The position numbers were made by a program, and so were the translations under genes. A stretch of DNA of 20,969 nt from a virus. Below, in pieces: positions 8,301 to 17,000 of the stretch (positions within the stretch are counted from its first letter, which is position 1; each line of letters opens with the position of its first letter). Under the pieces are notes generated by a model that did no database searches, had not been told where the DNA came from, and was given only the letters and a program-made list of their open reading frames with translations. The stretch spans positions 1 to 20,969 of the IMG/VR virus record IMGVR_UViG_3300044624_001822; one strand, given 5' to 3'.

Positions 8301-11010
8301 CGGCACCACTCAAATAGCACAAGAAATTGGCGGCAGTGGTTATGTAGTAGTACAGAACAATGCACAAGGTGGCGATGCAACAACAATTACCATAGCCACC
8401 AATGATGCCAACTCTATCGCAGAATATCTTGGCATGCGGATAATTCTTACCAGCGGTGCAGGCACAGGACAGTATGGGTATATTACTGCATATGATAACG
8501 TCACTAAAGTGATGAGTGTGGCTAGAGAATCCGATGATCAACCGGGCTGGGATCATGTGGTGCCTGGAAAACCAGTCACAGTTCCGTTGTTGACCAACAC
8601 CACATATAGAATAGAACCTAGAGTAATATTTTCTGCTCCGGTGTACTCAGCCCAAGAAATTACAACTCCTGCTACTACAACATGGTCAGAAATTGTGTTT
8701 GGTGACACTACTGAAACTTATACAAACATAGCGGTTAATGAATCAGGCACTGGCACTACTATAGATATTGTTGCTGCGTTAGCTACGTTTGACATAGTGA
8801 AACAAGGTAGAAATTACACACTGACTATCAACAATGCAGGTGCAGGATATGAGGCTGGACAGCTACTAACCATAGACGGTAACCTTATAGGTGGAGCTAC
8901 ACCGATCAACGATTTATTAATTTTAGTTACTGATGTTAGTGATGACAGCACAAATTCTATACTGTCCGCACAACAAAAGACCTACGGCACAGGAGAAGAC
9001 AATCTAGCAGCCAGCGGTAGATTTGTGGTGGTATCTACTGCCGGTAGTGCTGCTATGTATAGTTCAGATGGCACCAACTGGACTACATTCAATATGCCTA
9101 CTGTAGGTGATTGGAAATGTCTAGCAGCAGGCAGAGTAACTTATCCAACATTAGGTAATCATTTATTTGTAGCAATTCGAAAAGGCAGCGCAGTAGCAGC
9201 AAGTTCTACAGATGGCATAAATTGGATCACAAGAAGCATGCCAGCATCTCGCCAATGGAATTCCTGTATCTACGGTGGCGGTTTATTTATTGCTGTGGCC
9301 ACAGACTCTAACTCAGCAGCCTACAGTCTCAATGGCACTACCTGGAGTTCACTGGTGTTACCCTCATTCGGCGATTCTACACTAAACGAATGGGTGGACG
9401 CGGCCTATGGCAAGCAGAGATATGTGGCATTAGCCAACAGTGGAAACATCGTGGCAGTAGGCACATATAACAGCACATTAAACACATGGTCATGGACAGG
9501 CCATATCATGGATGTGGTCGCAGACTCCAGCGCCAAAGATTGGGTCAGCATTGCCTACGGCAACGGTAGATTTGTTGCAATTTCCAGCACAGGCGATGTT
9601 GCCTACAGCTTCGATGGCAATGATTGGTTGCCTGCTGTTATGCCGTCACAAGATGGCAGCACCGCACACAACTGGAAAAAAATTAGATATGCACAAGGTG
9701 TGTTCTTTGCAGTGGGAGACACCGGATTTAGAACAGTCGGTAATGATCCAACGTCGGGTCTCACTAATTTTGCAGCAACCAGTTTTGACGGTGTTGTATG
9801 GACCTCAAGAACACTAGCTAGTATACAGTCATGGCAGTCAGTGGCATTTGGCACTCCGTACGTAGATCTTAGAGACTCCACAGTAGGAAACAATACACCT
9901 ACATGGATCGCTATTGATAATTCAAATAAATTTAACAAGATACAAACTGGTGCAAGAGCATTAGGGCGTGTGACAATCGCTAGTGGAGTAATAAGCGGTG
10001 TGAAATTATGGGATCCAGGATCCGGATATACCGAAGGGCCTACCTGCACATTTGTCGATCCCAACAACAATAGAGATGCAAAAATTGAATGCCGCACTGG
10101 AGACGGAGTATTAGCACAGCCAAGTTGGCTGAATCGGGGACTAGGATATAGAACACTATCTACTAGAGTAACCGTATCTGGTGACGGATTTGCAGATGTG
10201 ATTCCCACTGGAAAATTTATTGTTATCAACGATTTAGATGCATATCCAGGACCTGGAGCAAATTTAGTAATTTCAGGACTCAGCGGATCATACACTCTTG
10301 TGACCATCGAAGAACTAGGTCTCACAGACAGAGGGCTGGCAGCAAGAATACGTGTAACACCAGAAATTAAAGCTCGTGATAATTTACAACATCTCACAGA
10401 AATAACTATTAGAACACGATTCAGCCAGTGCAGAATTACAGGTCATGATTTCTTAGACATAGGCACAGGCAATTTTGAAGAAACTAATTATCCAGAATTA
10501 TACAGTGGATTTTATGAACCACAGCCTTTTAATGAAATAGTAGAAGAAGATCGAGGTAGAGTGTTTTATACCTCAACAGATCAAAGTGGTAACTTTAGAG
10601 CAGGCGAGTTGTTTGCAGTTGAACAATCCACAGGAACTGTGACAATTAGTTCTGATTTCTTTGATCTTTCTGGACTCACTGAACTGCGACTCGGTGGAAT
10701 TAGAATTGGTGGAACTGGCGCAGTAGTTAGAGAATTTTCTACTGATCCGTTGTTCATAGCAGATTCTAATAACATTGTCCCAACCCAAAGAGCCATAGCT
10801 GCTTATCTAGCAAATAGACTCAGCGTAGGGGGGTCGGAAATTGCAGTAGGCAGTTTTATAGCAGGAACTGTGTTAGTAGGACCTGATAGAATCAATAACA
10901 CTGCAGGACTACGTGTTATTGTGCCGGTATTAGCGGAATTTAACATGGCAAATTCAGGAATAAGTGGCAGCATGTTGGCCCAGACAATGTTTTACAGATC
11001 GTTCAAGTAA
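5395..11010 (+). CDS. Giant fibre/adhesin protein, 1871 aa
   Basis: First of two giant paralogues (the other is 11044-18888), probably a host-recognition fibre. Domain order by residue: seven aromatic carbohydrate-binding-like repeats (13-395); a beta-helix-like segment opening RYVDPTGVDDYTNPERGT, with PWKTIRFACEQV and VAVGEYTELTPIIVPPKTVI (458-530); a helical region (545-760) ending in one copy of a repeated helical module (665-724); a block with SLDPGWGP, VGQKIDG and NNGRAELVSVFTYY (772-894); beta regions ending IEPRVIFSAP; an Asp-box-like propeller stretch (about 1200-1488); GSGY..GP.CTFVDPNN; TGHDFLDIGTGNF; then GRVFYTSTDQSGNFRAGELF (from 1721) and NIVPTQRAIAAYL (from 1793). The ribosome site is weak (GTGGA, 5383-5387). 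The helical module lacks the Cys and Asp seen in the paralogue. No peptidase or lyase catalytic signature is evident. Confidence 0.93.
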   Translation: MAEFKISRIRYTWKNEWAADSTTYFKDDVVRYGGSTWICQRQHTASTFAGDQNYYSNPGDTQPTPAWIKMTDGYAWRGNWNPTTLYNPGDLALYGGVIYICITSHTSVAIFDTSLINWAVYLSTDNWRSAWTPATRYGIGDIVRYNGIVYRCIIGHTSSTTNLGLEIGNNDTEDDSAGELWQIYYEGIEYKGTWTATTRYRRNDLVKYGGSILRCVTGHVAGSNITNENFVTEFSGFNFYQNWSNAVYYAIGDIVRYGGYLYISVTNHTNSSSITEDTVNWKVLSKATDFMGTWSADTDYKVGDVVRRGGNLYTAIADTVNDGSSLDYLDSSNWELVNVAQTFRGSWIVGASYSLNELVVFKGNTYKATVEHIAANANFPGDNGEGINYWDLVLQAGSEIGMSQRGDLLTFDLSRSIVGDGSTFGLTSVPVGLENQVVIANQESSIDYAYWGDLARVRYVDPTGVDDYTNPERGTSQFLPWKTIRFACEQVNDGYNGHTTIKVAVGEYTELTPIIVPPKTVILGAELRSTTIKPSSPVLSATDRTRHIAVLNRISGIIQAIIAGTPISPAKSVGNSLNQVILTESIQVSFNPPIFDPENPLNEILNTVIQPITTSSAAAVAIQNKITDIISYINFYVNSSGSNPAVVGTNTAQTSTAYTNTVLVLEANKNFIIAEAVAYMQATYPTYDFDADMLRHSIRGYVDAWKYDIIYTGNYKSLLTARYYRNQILGCTNTEDMFYVRNATGIRNCTLKGLESTLNPPVAFDLYQIPLGGAYVSLDPGWGPNDNSTWITTRSPYIQGVTTIGTGCVGQKIDGALHNGGNRSIVSNDFTQVLSDGIGAWVRNNGRAELVSVFTYYCHIGYFAEDGGVIRATNGNCSYGTYGAIADGIDASETPVIARNYTRAQQAIVAAAFAGDFVDEIQILEWANMGQDYTSATATFAGAGVNASVVFEEFRDDAVFEARRLDVNAGTTQIAQEIGGSGYVVVQNNAQGGDATTITIATNDANSIAEYLGMRIILTSGAGTGQYGYITAYDNVTKVMSVARESDDQPGWDHVVPGKPVTVPLLTNTTYRIEPRVIFSAPVYSAQEITTPATTTWSEIVFGDTTETYTNIAVNESGTGTTIDIVAALATFDIVKQGRNYTLTINNAGAGYEAGQLLTIDGNLIGGATPINDLLILVTDVSDDSTNSILSAQQKTYGTGEDNLAASGRFVVVSTAGSAAMYSSDGTNWTTFNMPTVGDWKCLAAGRVTYPTLGNHLFVAIRKGSAVAASSTDGINWITRSMPASRQWNSCIYGGGLFIAVATDSNSAAYSLNGTTWSSLVLPSFGDSTLNEWVDAAYGKQRYVALANSGNIVAVGTYNSTLNTWSWTGHIMDVVADSSAKDWVSIAYGNGRFVAISSTGDVAYSFDGNDWLPAVMPSQDGSTAHNWKKIRYAQGVFFAVGDTGFRTVGNDPTSGLTNFAATSFDGVVWTSRTLASIQSWQSVAFGTPYVDLRDSTVGNNTPTWIAIDNSNKFNKIQTGARALGRVTIASGVISGVKLWDPGSGYTEGPTCTFVDPNNNRDAKIECRTGDGVLAQPSWLNRGLGYRTLSTRVTVSGDGFADVIPTGKFIVINDLDAYPGPGANLVISGLSGSYTLVTIEELGLTDRGLAARIRVTPEIKARDNLQHLTEITIRTRFSQCRITGHDFLDIGTGNFEETNYPELYSGFYEPQPFNEIVEEDRGRVFYTSTDQSGNFRAGELFAVEQSTGTVTISSDFFDLSGLTELRLGGIRIGGTGAVVREFSTDPLFIADSNNIVPTQRAIAAYLANRLSVGGSEIAVGSFIAGTVLVGPDRINNTAGLRVIVPVLAEFNMANSGISGSMLAQTMFYRSFK
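5431..6579 (+). repeat. Seven carbohydrate-binding-like protein repeats (1871-aa protein)
   Basis: Seven copies begin near residues 13, 76, 127, 190, 239, 290 and 343. The shared key residues are a second Trp four residues in, a Tyr, a G-D or N-D pair, V.YGG, Y.C and often HT, with a further Trp before the next copy. This resembles the chitin/carbohydrate-binding module pattern of CBM5/12. The match is by eye and sugar binding is inferred. Copies 6 and 7 are the most divergent: they lack the Cys and the HT. Confidence 0.75.
7387..7566 (+). other. Single helical DA..YD module copy (residues 665-724)
   Basis: The segment runs LEANKNFIIAEAVAYMQATY, then a short linker, then GYVDAWKYDIIYTGNYKS and TARYY. 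It is the counterpart of the fourth copy in the 2614-residue paralogue, immediately before the same conserved block. The Cys-x-Arg-Asp of the paralogue's copies is replaced by L-R-H-S, and there is no insertion between the two helices. Confidence 0.6.
7708..8076 (+). other. Conserved SLDPGWGP block (residues 772-894)
   Basis: Over 123 residues this block aligns without gaps to residues 1566-1688 of the downstream paralogue, with 94 identities by hand count (about 76%). Long exact stretches include VGQKIDG, SIVSNDFTQV and NNGRAELVSVFTYY. The strand/turn texture fits a right-handed beta-helix. It is the best-conserved part of the two giants and probably a trimeric core. Confidence 0.7.
8992..9858 (+). 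other. Asp-box-like beta-propeller stretch (residues ~1200-1488)
   Basis: Motifs of the form S-x-D/N-G-x-x-W occur at Trp1229, 1277, 1317, 1411 and 1469, with a degenerate unit between the third and the fifth. They alternate with strands such as FVAI, YVAL, WVSIAYGNGRFVAIS and WQSVAFG. This is the spacing of a six-bladed propeller of the BNR/sialidase-like type, although the motif is one residue shorter than a canonical Asp-box (S.D.G.TW). A binding role is inferred. None of the usual sialidase arginine-triad context is seen. Confidence 0.65.
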
Positions 11011-11016
11011 TGAACA

Positions 11017-11027
11017 AACTAAATATA
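11017..11027 (+). promoter_or_regulatory. Candidate late-promoter-like element AACTAAATATA
   Basis: The 11-mer AACTAAATATA lies 16 bases before the ATG of the second giant gene. The identical 11-mer lies 18 bases before the gene at 18912. CTAAATA differs by one base from the NATAAATA late-promoter core, but the short distance to the ATG would leave only a few leader bases before the ribosome site (GGAG, 11034-11037). It may be a weak late promoter or simply an A/T-rich leader. Confidence 0.3.
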
Positions 11028-11043
11028 GAATACGGAGTAGAAA

Positions 11044-14000
11044 ATGGCAGAATTTAAACTAGGTAGAATTAGATTTGTTTGGAAAAACACATGGACCCCA
11101 TCTACCACTTATTATATTGATGATGTGGTAAGGTATGGTGCTCGCACCTATATCTGTGCAGTGGGACATACTTCTGCTTCAGATTTCAACACAGATTTAG
11201 AATACAGTCCAACCAAATGGAATCAGATGAGCGACGGTCAAAGCTGGACCGGGGACTGGAATGTTAGCACTTTCTACAAACTCAACGACGTGGTCAAATA
11301 CGGCGGGTTGCTTTATATTTGTAATGACAGTCACACTTCAGCAGCTACCACAGCGTCAGGCTTAGAAAATGATCAATCCAAGTGGACTTTGTATGCAGAA
11401 GGATTAGATTGGAAAAACGATTGGACAGTATCCACTCGCTACAAAGTAAATGATCTAGTGCAGTATGGAGGTTATACCTATGTGTGTAATCTTCACCATA
11501 CTTCTGCAGCTACCGCTGCATCCGGATTAGAACAAGACCAGGCTAAATGGGATTCATTTAATCCTGGCATAGAATATAAAGGTGATTGGGTAGCTTCTGT
11601 AACCAGATACAAAGTCAATGATGTGGTAAAATATGGTGCCGGCCTGTGGATCTGTGTCACACAGCATACCGCAGACGCTGCATTTTTAACAGATTCTACA
11701 GCAGGGCGTTGGAGTCAATTTGTAGAAGGCACAGAGTATGAAGATACATGGAACAATGCAACTCTGTATCAGCACGGCGACATTGTTAGATATGGCGGTA
11801 ATCAATACATAGCAAAAACGATTCATACTGCCGCAGTTGCTTCTGAAACACCACCAACACAGTCATCAAGATGGGACCTCTATACAGAAGGATTTAAATT
11901 TCAATCTGTGTGGGCAGCCGGCACTTCTTATAAAATTGGTGAAGTAGTTAGTATGGGTGGCTATACCTATTTGGCCTTACAGGATTCTCCTTCAAACACT
12001 TACACTGTTACAGCAGTCACAGCGGCTACAGATACATTTACTATAGCTTCGACAGTAGGTATGGCAGTAGGCATGGCAGTAAGATTTACTGGAACAACAT
12101 TTGGTAATGTGTTTACCACAGCTAGATACTATGTAAAAACTGTAGCAGCAGGCAATATCACAGTGAGTACAACACCAGGTGGCACAACCTTCGACATCAC
12201 TGCAGATGCTGCAGGCACAATGTCTGCCACTGTATCAGCAGAACCACCTAATGCTACATACTGGTCAAGACTCAACGCTGGTATCAGCTGGCAGGGAGAG
12301 TGGTCAGATGACAGAGAATATGTGTTAGGTGATGCCGTAAGATTTGGTGCTAACGCCTTTATCTGCGTATTGGCACATAGATCAGAAGGTGATGACGGTT
12401 CTACTGTAGGTGCAGCAGGTGGTGGACAAGCTAACAGCAGACCTGATCAAGACAACACAGGAACATATTGGAATATTCTAAACGTCGGCACAGAAACCAG
12501 TGTGTTATCAGTGCGCGGCGATCTAGTCTTTTATGGCGGTAACGGGCCTCAGAGACTACCAATCGGCCGTGAAGGCCAGGTATTAACCTCCACAGGCATC
12601 GATCCAGCATGGGTCACTCTAGGCGAAATAGATCACACCTATTTTGTAGCAACTACAGGCACTGATCTACCATCACCAATACACGGTAGAACCTGGGACA
12701 AACCTTGGAAAACTATTCGCTATGCTTGCGAACAGGTAGAACGTGGTCCTCGCAATCCCGATGCACGATATTTGTTGGAATTAAATCGTGTGTTCATTCA
12801 ACGCGAAGTCACAGAATTTATTCAGAATCAAATTACTAACAACATTGCACCATTTACTTCCGGATTTGTCTACGATGATTTCAAATGCGAACGAGATGTA
12901 GGATTTACACTAGATGCGGTAACCTATGATCTATGCCATGGTGGTAATATTAAATCACGCGGAGTTGCTAATTCTCTAATCGGCGGACTCAGCGAAGGCG
13001 AAACAGAAGCATATCCAGGCTTAGCAATTGAATCAGACGAATCCGTTGCTGCCTACAACTACATGCTCACAGTTGTTGGAAATGTTTTAGCACAGACAGC
13101 TCCAACAATAAATTATCAGACACTGAACGGCGACAACTCTACTGCCACAGTAGCTCAATATTTCAACAGCGATCTCACAGCAGAATCTGGAGCATTGGCT
13201 AATGTGACAGCAAGTGTTACACTGATCACAAATGCTATCACAGCTAGAGCAGCAGCGGTTACAGCACCTCAGATAGCAGCCGCCATAGCTAGTGTGCCGG
13301 CAAGACGTAGTCCTAGTAATTTGATCCAAGTGGCTACCGGACAGTATAGAGAAACATTACCTATTATTGTGCCAGAACAGACCTGTATACAAGGTGACGA
13401 ATTACGCTCAACCAACGCAGGTCCTGCAGGTAGCCTGACCAACAGATCCGATGCAGGCTACAGCATAGGAGCATTGACTAGACTGCAAACAGTGGTTGAC
13501 CAAATTGTTCGAGGAGCCAACGTTACAGAAAGCTCAGGTAACACTGCAATTCAAAGTGCGTCATTTCCATATGCCAGCACCGAAGAAGCAGCAGATGCAG
13601 CACAATTGGTCAGAGTCATGCAGCATCAAATTGATTTCAAGATCAGTTCCACATTCATGGTGAGTTCCGCAGATCCTACAGGATATAATAGTTCATTCTT
13701 ATCAGGATTTGGTGATGCAAGAACGCTGCTGATTGAAAACAAAGAATTTATCAAAGACGAAATCACAGCGTTCTTAAATGAAAATTATAGCACATTAAAA
13801 TTTAGTAGAACCAAATGCAAGCGTGATGTAGCATTTATTGTTGATGCTATGAGCTATGATTTGACCTATGGCGGAACCTGGGCTACACTAGTAGCCGGCA
13901 CAGCCTACTTTGACGGAGATAACAGCTCGGCACTGCAAATTGACAGCACAGAAATCGCCGCAACGGCAGCTGCCTACGGTAGACTAAAAACTATTGTGCA

Positions 14001-17000
14001 ACAGATCATTGCCAATACCACAGTAACAAAATCCACAGGCAACACTGCTACTCAATGGACCGACAGCACTAATTTAACGGGTGGAGCAGCAGCTAACGCT
14101 ACAGTAGGTGCATTGGTAGACATCATCACTAACATCATACAAGGTGATAGCACAGAAGCCACAACACCACAGATCACAGTTACTACAATATCTGGTACAG
14201 ACACACTTACCAGCAACAGTCATGGATTAAGTGTAGGAGATGCAGTTGTTCCAAGAGAAACTGGCAACGGGTTAACCAACGGTGTCAAATATTGGGTAGT
14301 AGGCACAGTAAACACTAACACATTCCAACTGGCAGCTACATATGGCGGCGCAGTGTTAACTACATTTACCAACGGTGCTGGTATTAGCATACCTGTAGAA
14401 GTTATAGACTATCCTACTGCTACCAATGCCGTGACATCAACAACTGCTTTGATTGCTGCTGCGGTGACATTAGACGCTGCACAAGAAACCATTGTCCAAA
14501 ATGTTGTAGATGATCTAAATGCAGTAGCATGGCACACTGACTTTGTAGTAGACGAAACTTCGTTGACCTCGACAGATTTTAGAATCTACGTCGGTAAGCA
14601 TACTCTCGCACACACCTATGTCAGTGGTGGAATAGTAACGAAATCCAATGGAACAGAGTTAGCAGTTAGTAACTTTGTCTATAATAACTCTACAGGATAT
14701 GCGGTAGTGACTACTGCAACACACGGATTAGCAGCAGGCGACATTGTTAACATAACAAGTATTACTGTATCTTGCCTATCGTCAGGTGGTACTTCCTTTA
14801 CTGCGATATTCCCAAGTGCATACAAAACTGATGGTGTTACTCCTAAGATTCGATATCTACAAACCAAGTGTATTAGAGATACTCGATTGATTCTAGAAGC
14901 TGTGATGTTTGACTTTATGTTCAACAGCAACTTCAAATCTAGAGAAGCAGCATACTCATATCTAAGAGCTTCAGCAGCAGAGGTATTTGTAGGTAATCAA
15001 AAAACCATTACTAGAGACGCATTAACTAATGCCAAAACAGAAGCACTGGCCAATGTGGGCGGTAACGCAACTGCACAGGCTCGTATTGAAACACTAATGA
15101 CCTTAGTAGATGATATCCTTTACGGTGCCACTAATGAAGGCAGTCGTTGTGCCACAGGCAACAGAATGATTGACTATGCTGTGCTGCAATTAGAGAGAAA
15201 TAGAGATTATATAGTTGCAGAGATTGATGCTTACATCGATTCAACATATACAACTACAGTAACTAATGCCACAGCAGCCACAGATGTGTTTACCTGCACT
15301 AGCACTTCCTGGATGAAACGTAATACAGCAGTAAGATTTACAGGAACTGCATTTGGCGGAATTAGCACAGACACTACCTACTATATACAAAACGTTGTAA
15401 GTTCAACAACTTTTAAAATTGCTACAACTAGAGATTCAAACACAGCATTTAATATTGCATCAAATGCCACCGGATCTATGACAGTAGCATTGTATTACAA
15501 TAGTGCATCGTGCCTGCGAGATGTTGGCACTTATATCGATGCGCTAAAATATGATTTGAAATATCCAGGCAACTACAAATCTAGATACGCAGCTAGATAC
15601 TATGCAAATAGTGTAACAGGCAGTTTAGAAGAAGACATGTATTATCTCAGGGATGCCACAGGTCTAAGAGATCAAACACTCGAAGGACTTACTGGTGATC
15701 TGTTAGCAGAAAATGAATTCGGTACTTCTAGAGTAAGTGCAGGAGCATATGCTTCGTTGGATCCAGGATGGGGGCCAGAGGATTATCGTACATGGATTAT
15801 AACACGTTCACCATATGTGCAGGGGTTGACCACATTGGGCACAGCGGCTGTAGGTCAAAAGATTGATGGCTCACTGCACAACGGTGGTAATGATTCTATA
15901 GTTAGCAACGACTTCACCCAGGTAATATCAGATGGTATCGGTGCTTGGATTACTAACAACGGTCGTGCTGAACTTGTTTCAGTGTTTACTTACTATGCTC
16001 ACATTGGATATTTGGCTGAAAATGGCGGACGTATCCGCGGAACAAACGGCAACAATTCATACGGAGATTTTGGTTCTGTAGCAGAAGGGGTTGACAACTC
16101 TGAAACTGCCGGCACAGCCATAGTTGATAATAGACTGCAATTTGACGCAGAGATCGATCGTGTTATCACTGACGGATCAGCATTGGTGCAATTAGAATTC
16201 ACAAATGCAGGTATTGACTATACAGAAGTCACTTATACACTCACCGGCGGCGGCTCCGGAGCTATAGTCGAAGCAGATGAATTCCGTGATGACGCTGTGT
16301 TTGAAGTTCGAATGTTAGACCTAATTGACGACAGCACTAATGCTCCTGAGGCTGAGGGAAATCTTGGCGGATTTGGTTATATCACAAACTCCAACACTGC
16401 CCAAGGTGGAACATTGACTTCTGTAACCATAGCTGCCACAGACGGCGAATCTAGTTCTGCTTACATAGGCATGAAGATAGTGCTCACAGGTGGCGCAGGT
16501 GTTGGTCAGTTTGGTATTATCACCACATATAATTCAGGTACAAAAGTAGCTGGGCTGATCAAAGAATCCGACGGTACAGCAGGTTTTGATCATTTAGTAG
16601 CAGGCACAGCAATTATATCTCCAGATGCTTCTTCGACATATATCATTGAACCTAGAGTAACGTTCTCAGCGCCTGGATACACCAGCACAGCTGCCACTCT
16701 GCCAACCAGCGGAGCCTGGACAGCAGTGAAATATGGCGAAACTGCTGCGGTGTATACTACAGTCACAGGCACATATACAGGCACAGGAGTAGGAGCCACA
16801 TTCACCGTGATACGCAATGGATGGAAATATACACCATCAACACAGAGCGCAGGCACAGGATATACCAGACTAGAAACCATAACAATTTTAGGTAATAGTC
16901 TAGGCGGCACAACTCCTGCCAACGATTTAATAATTACTATTACCGCAGTGAATTCTACCACAGGTGCTATCTTAGATTTTGATCACTCAGGTTACGGCAT

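Noticed and set aside
8164-8556. A 130-codon minus-strand open frame, and other minus-strand frames such as 16590-16961 and 16992-17336
   Set aside because: All are embedded in long, clearly coding plus-strand genes and look like antisense shadows.
8992-9858. A sialidase enzyme
   Set aside because: Only Asp-box-like blade motifs are seen. These occur in many non-enzymatic propellers, and I could not identify the catalytic arginines, tyrosine or aspartate.
9603-10397. A 264-codon open frame on the minus strand
   Set aside because: It lies wholly inside the first giant fibre gene, lacks a convincing ribosome site, and its protein has no recognisable family. Codon bias of the plus-strand gene explains the open frame.
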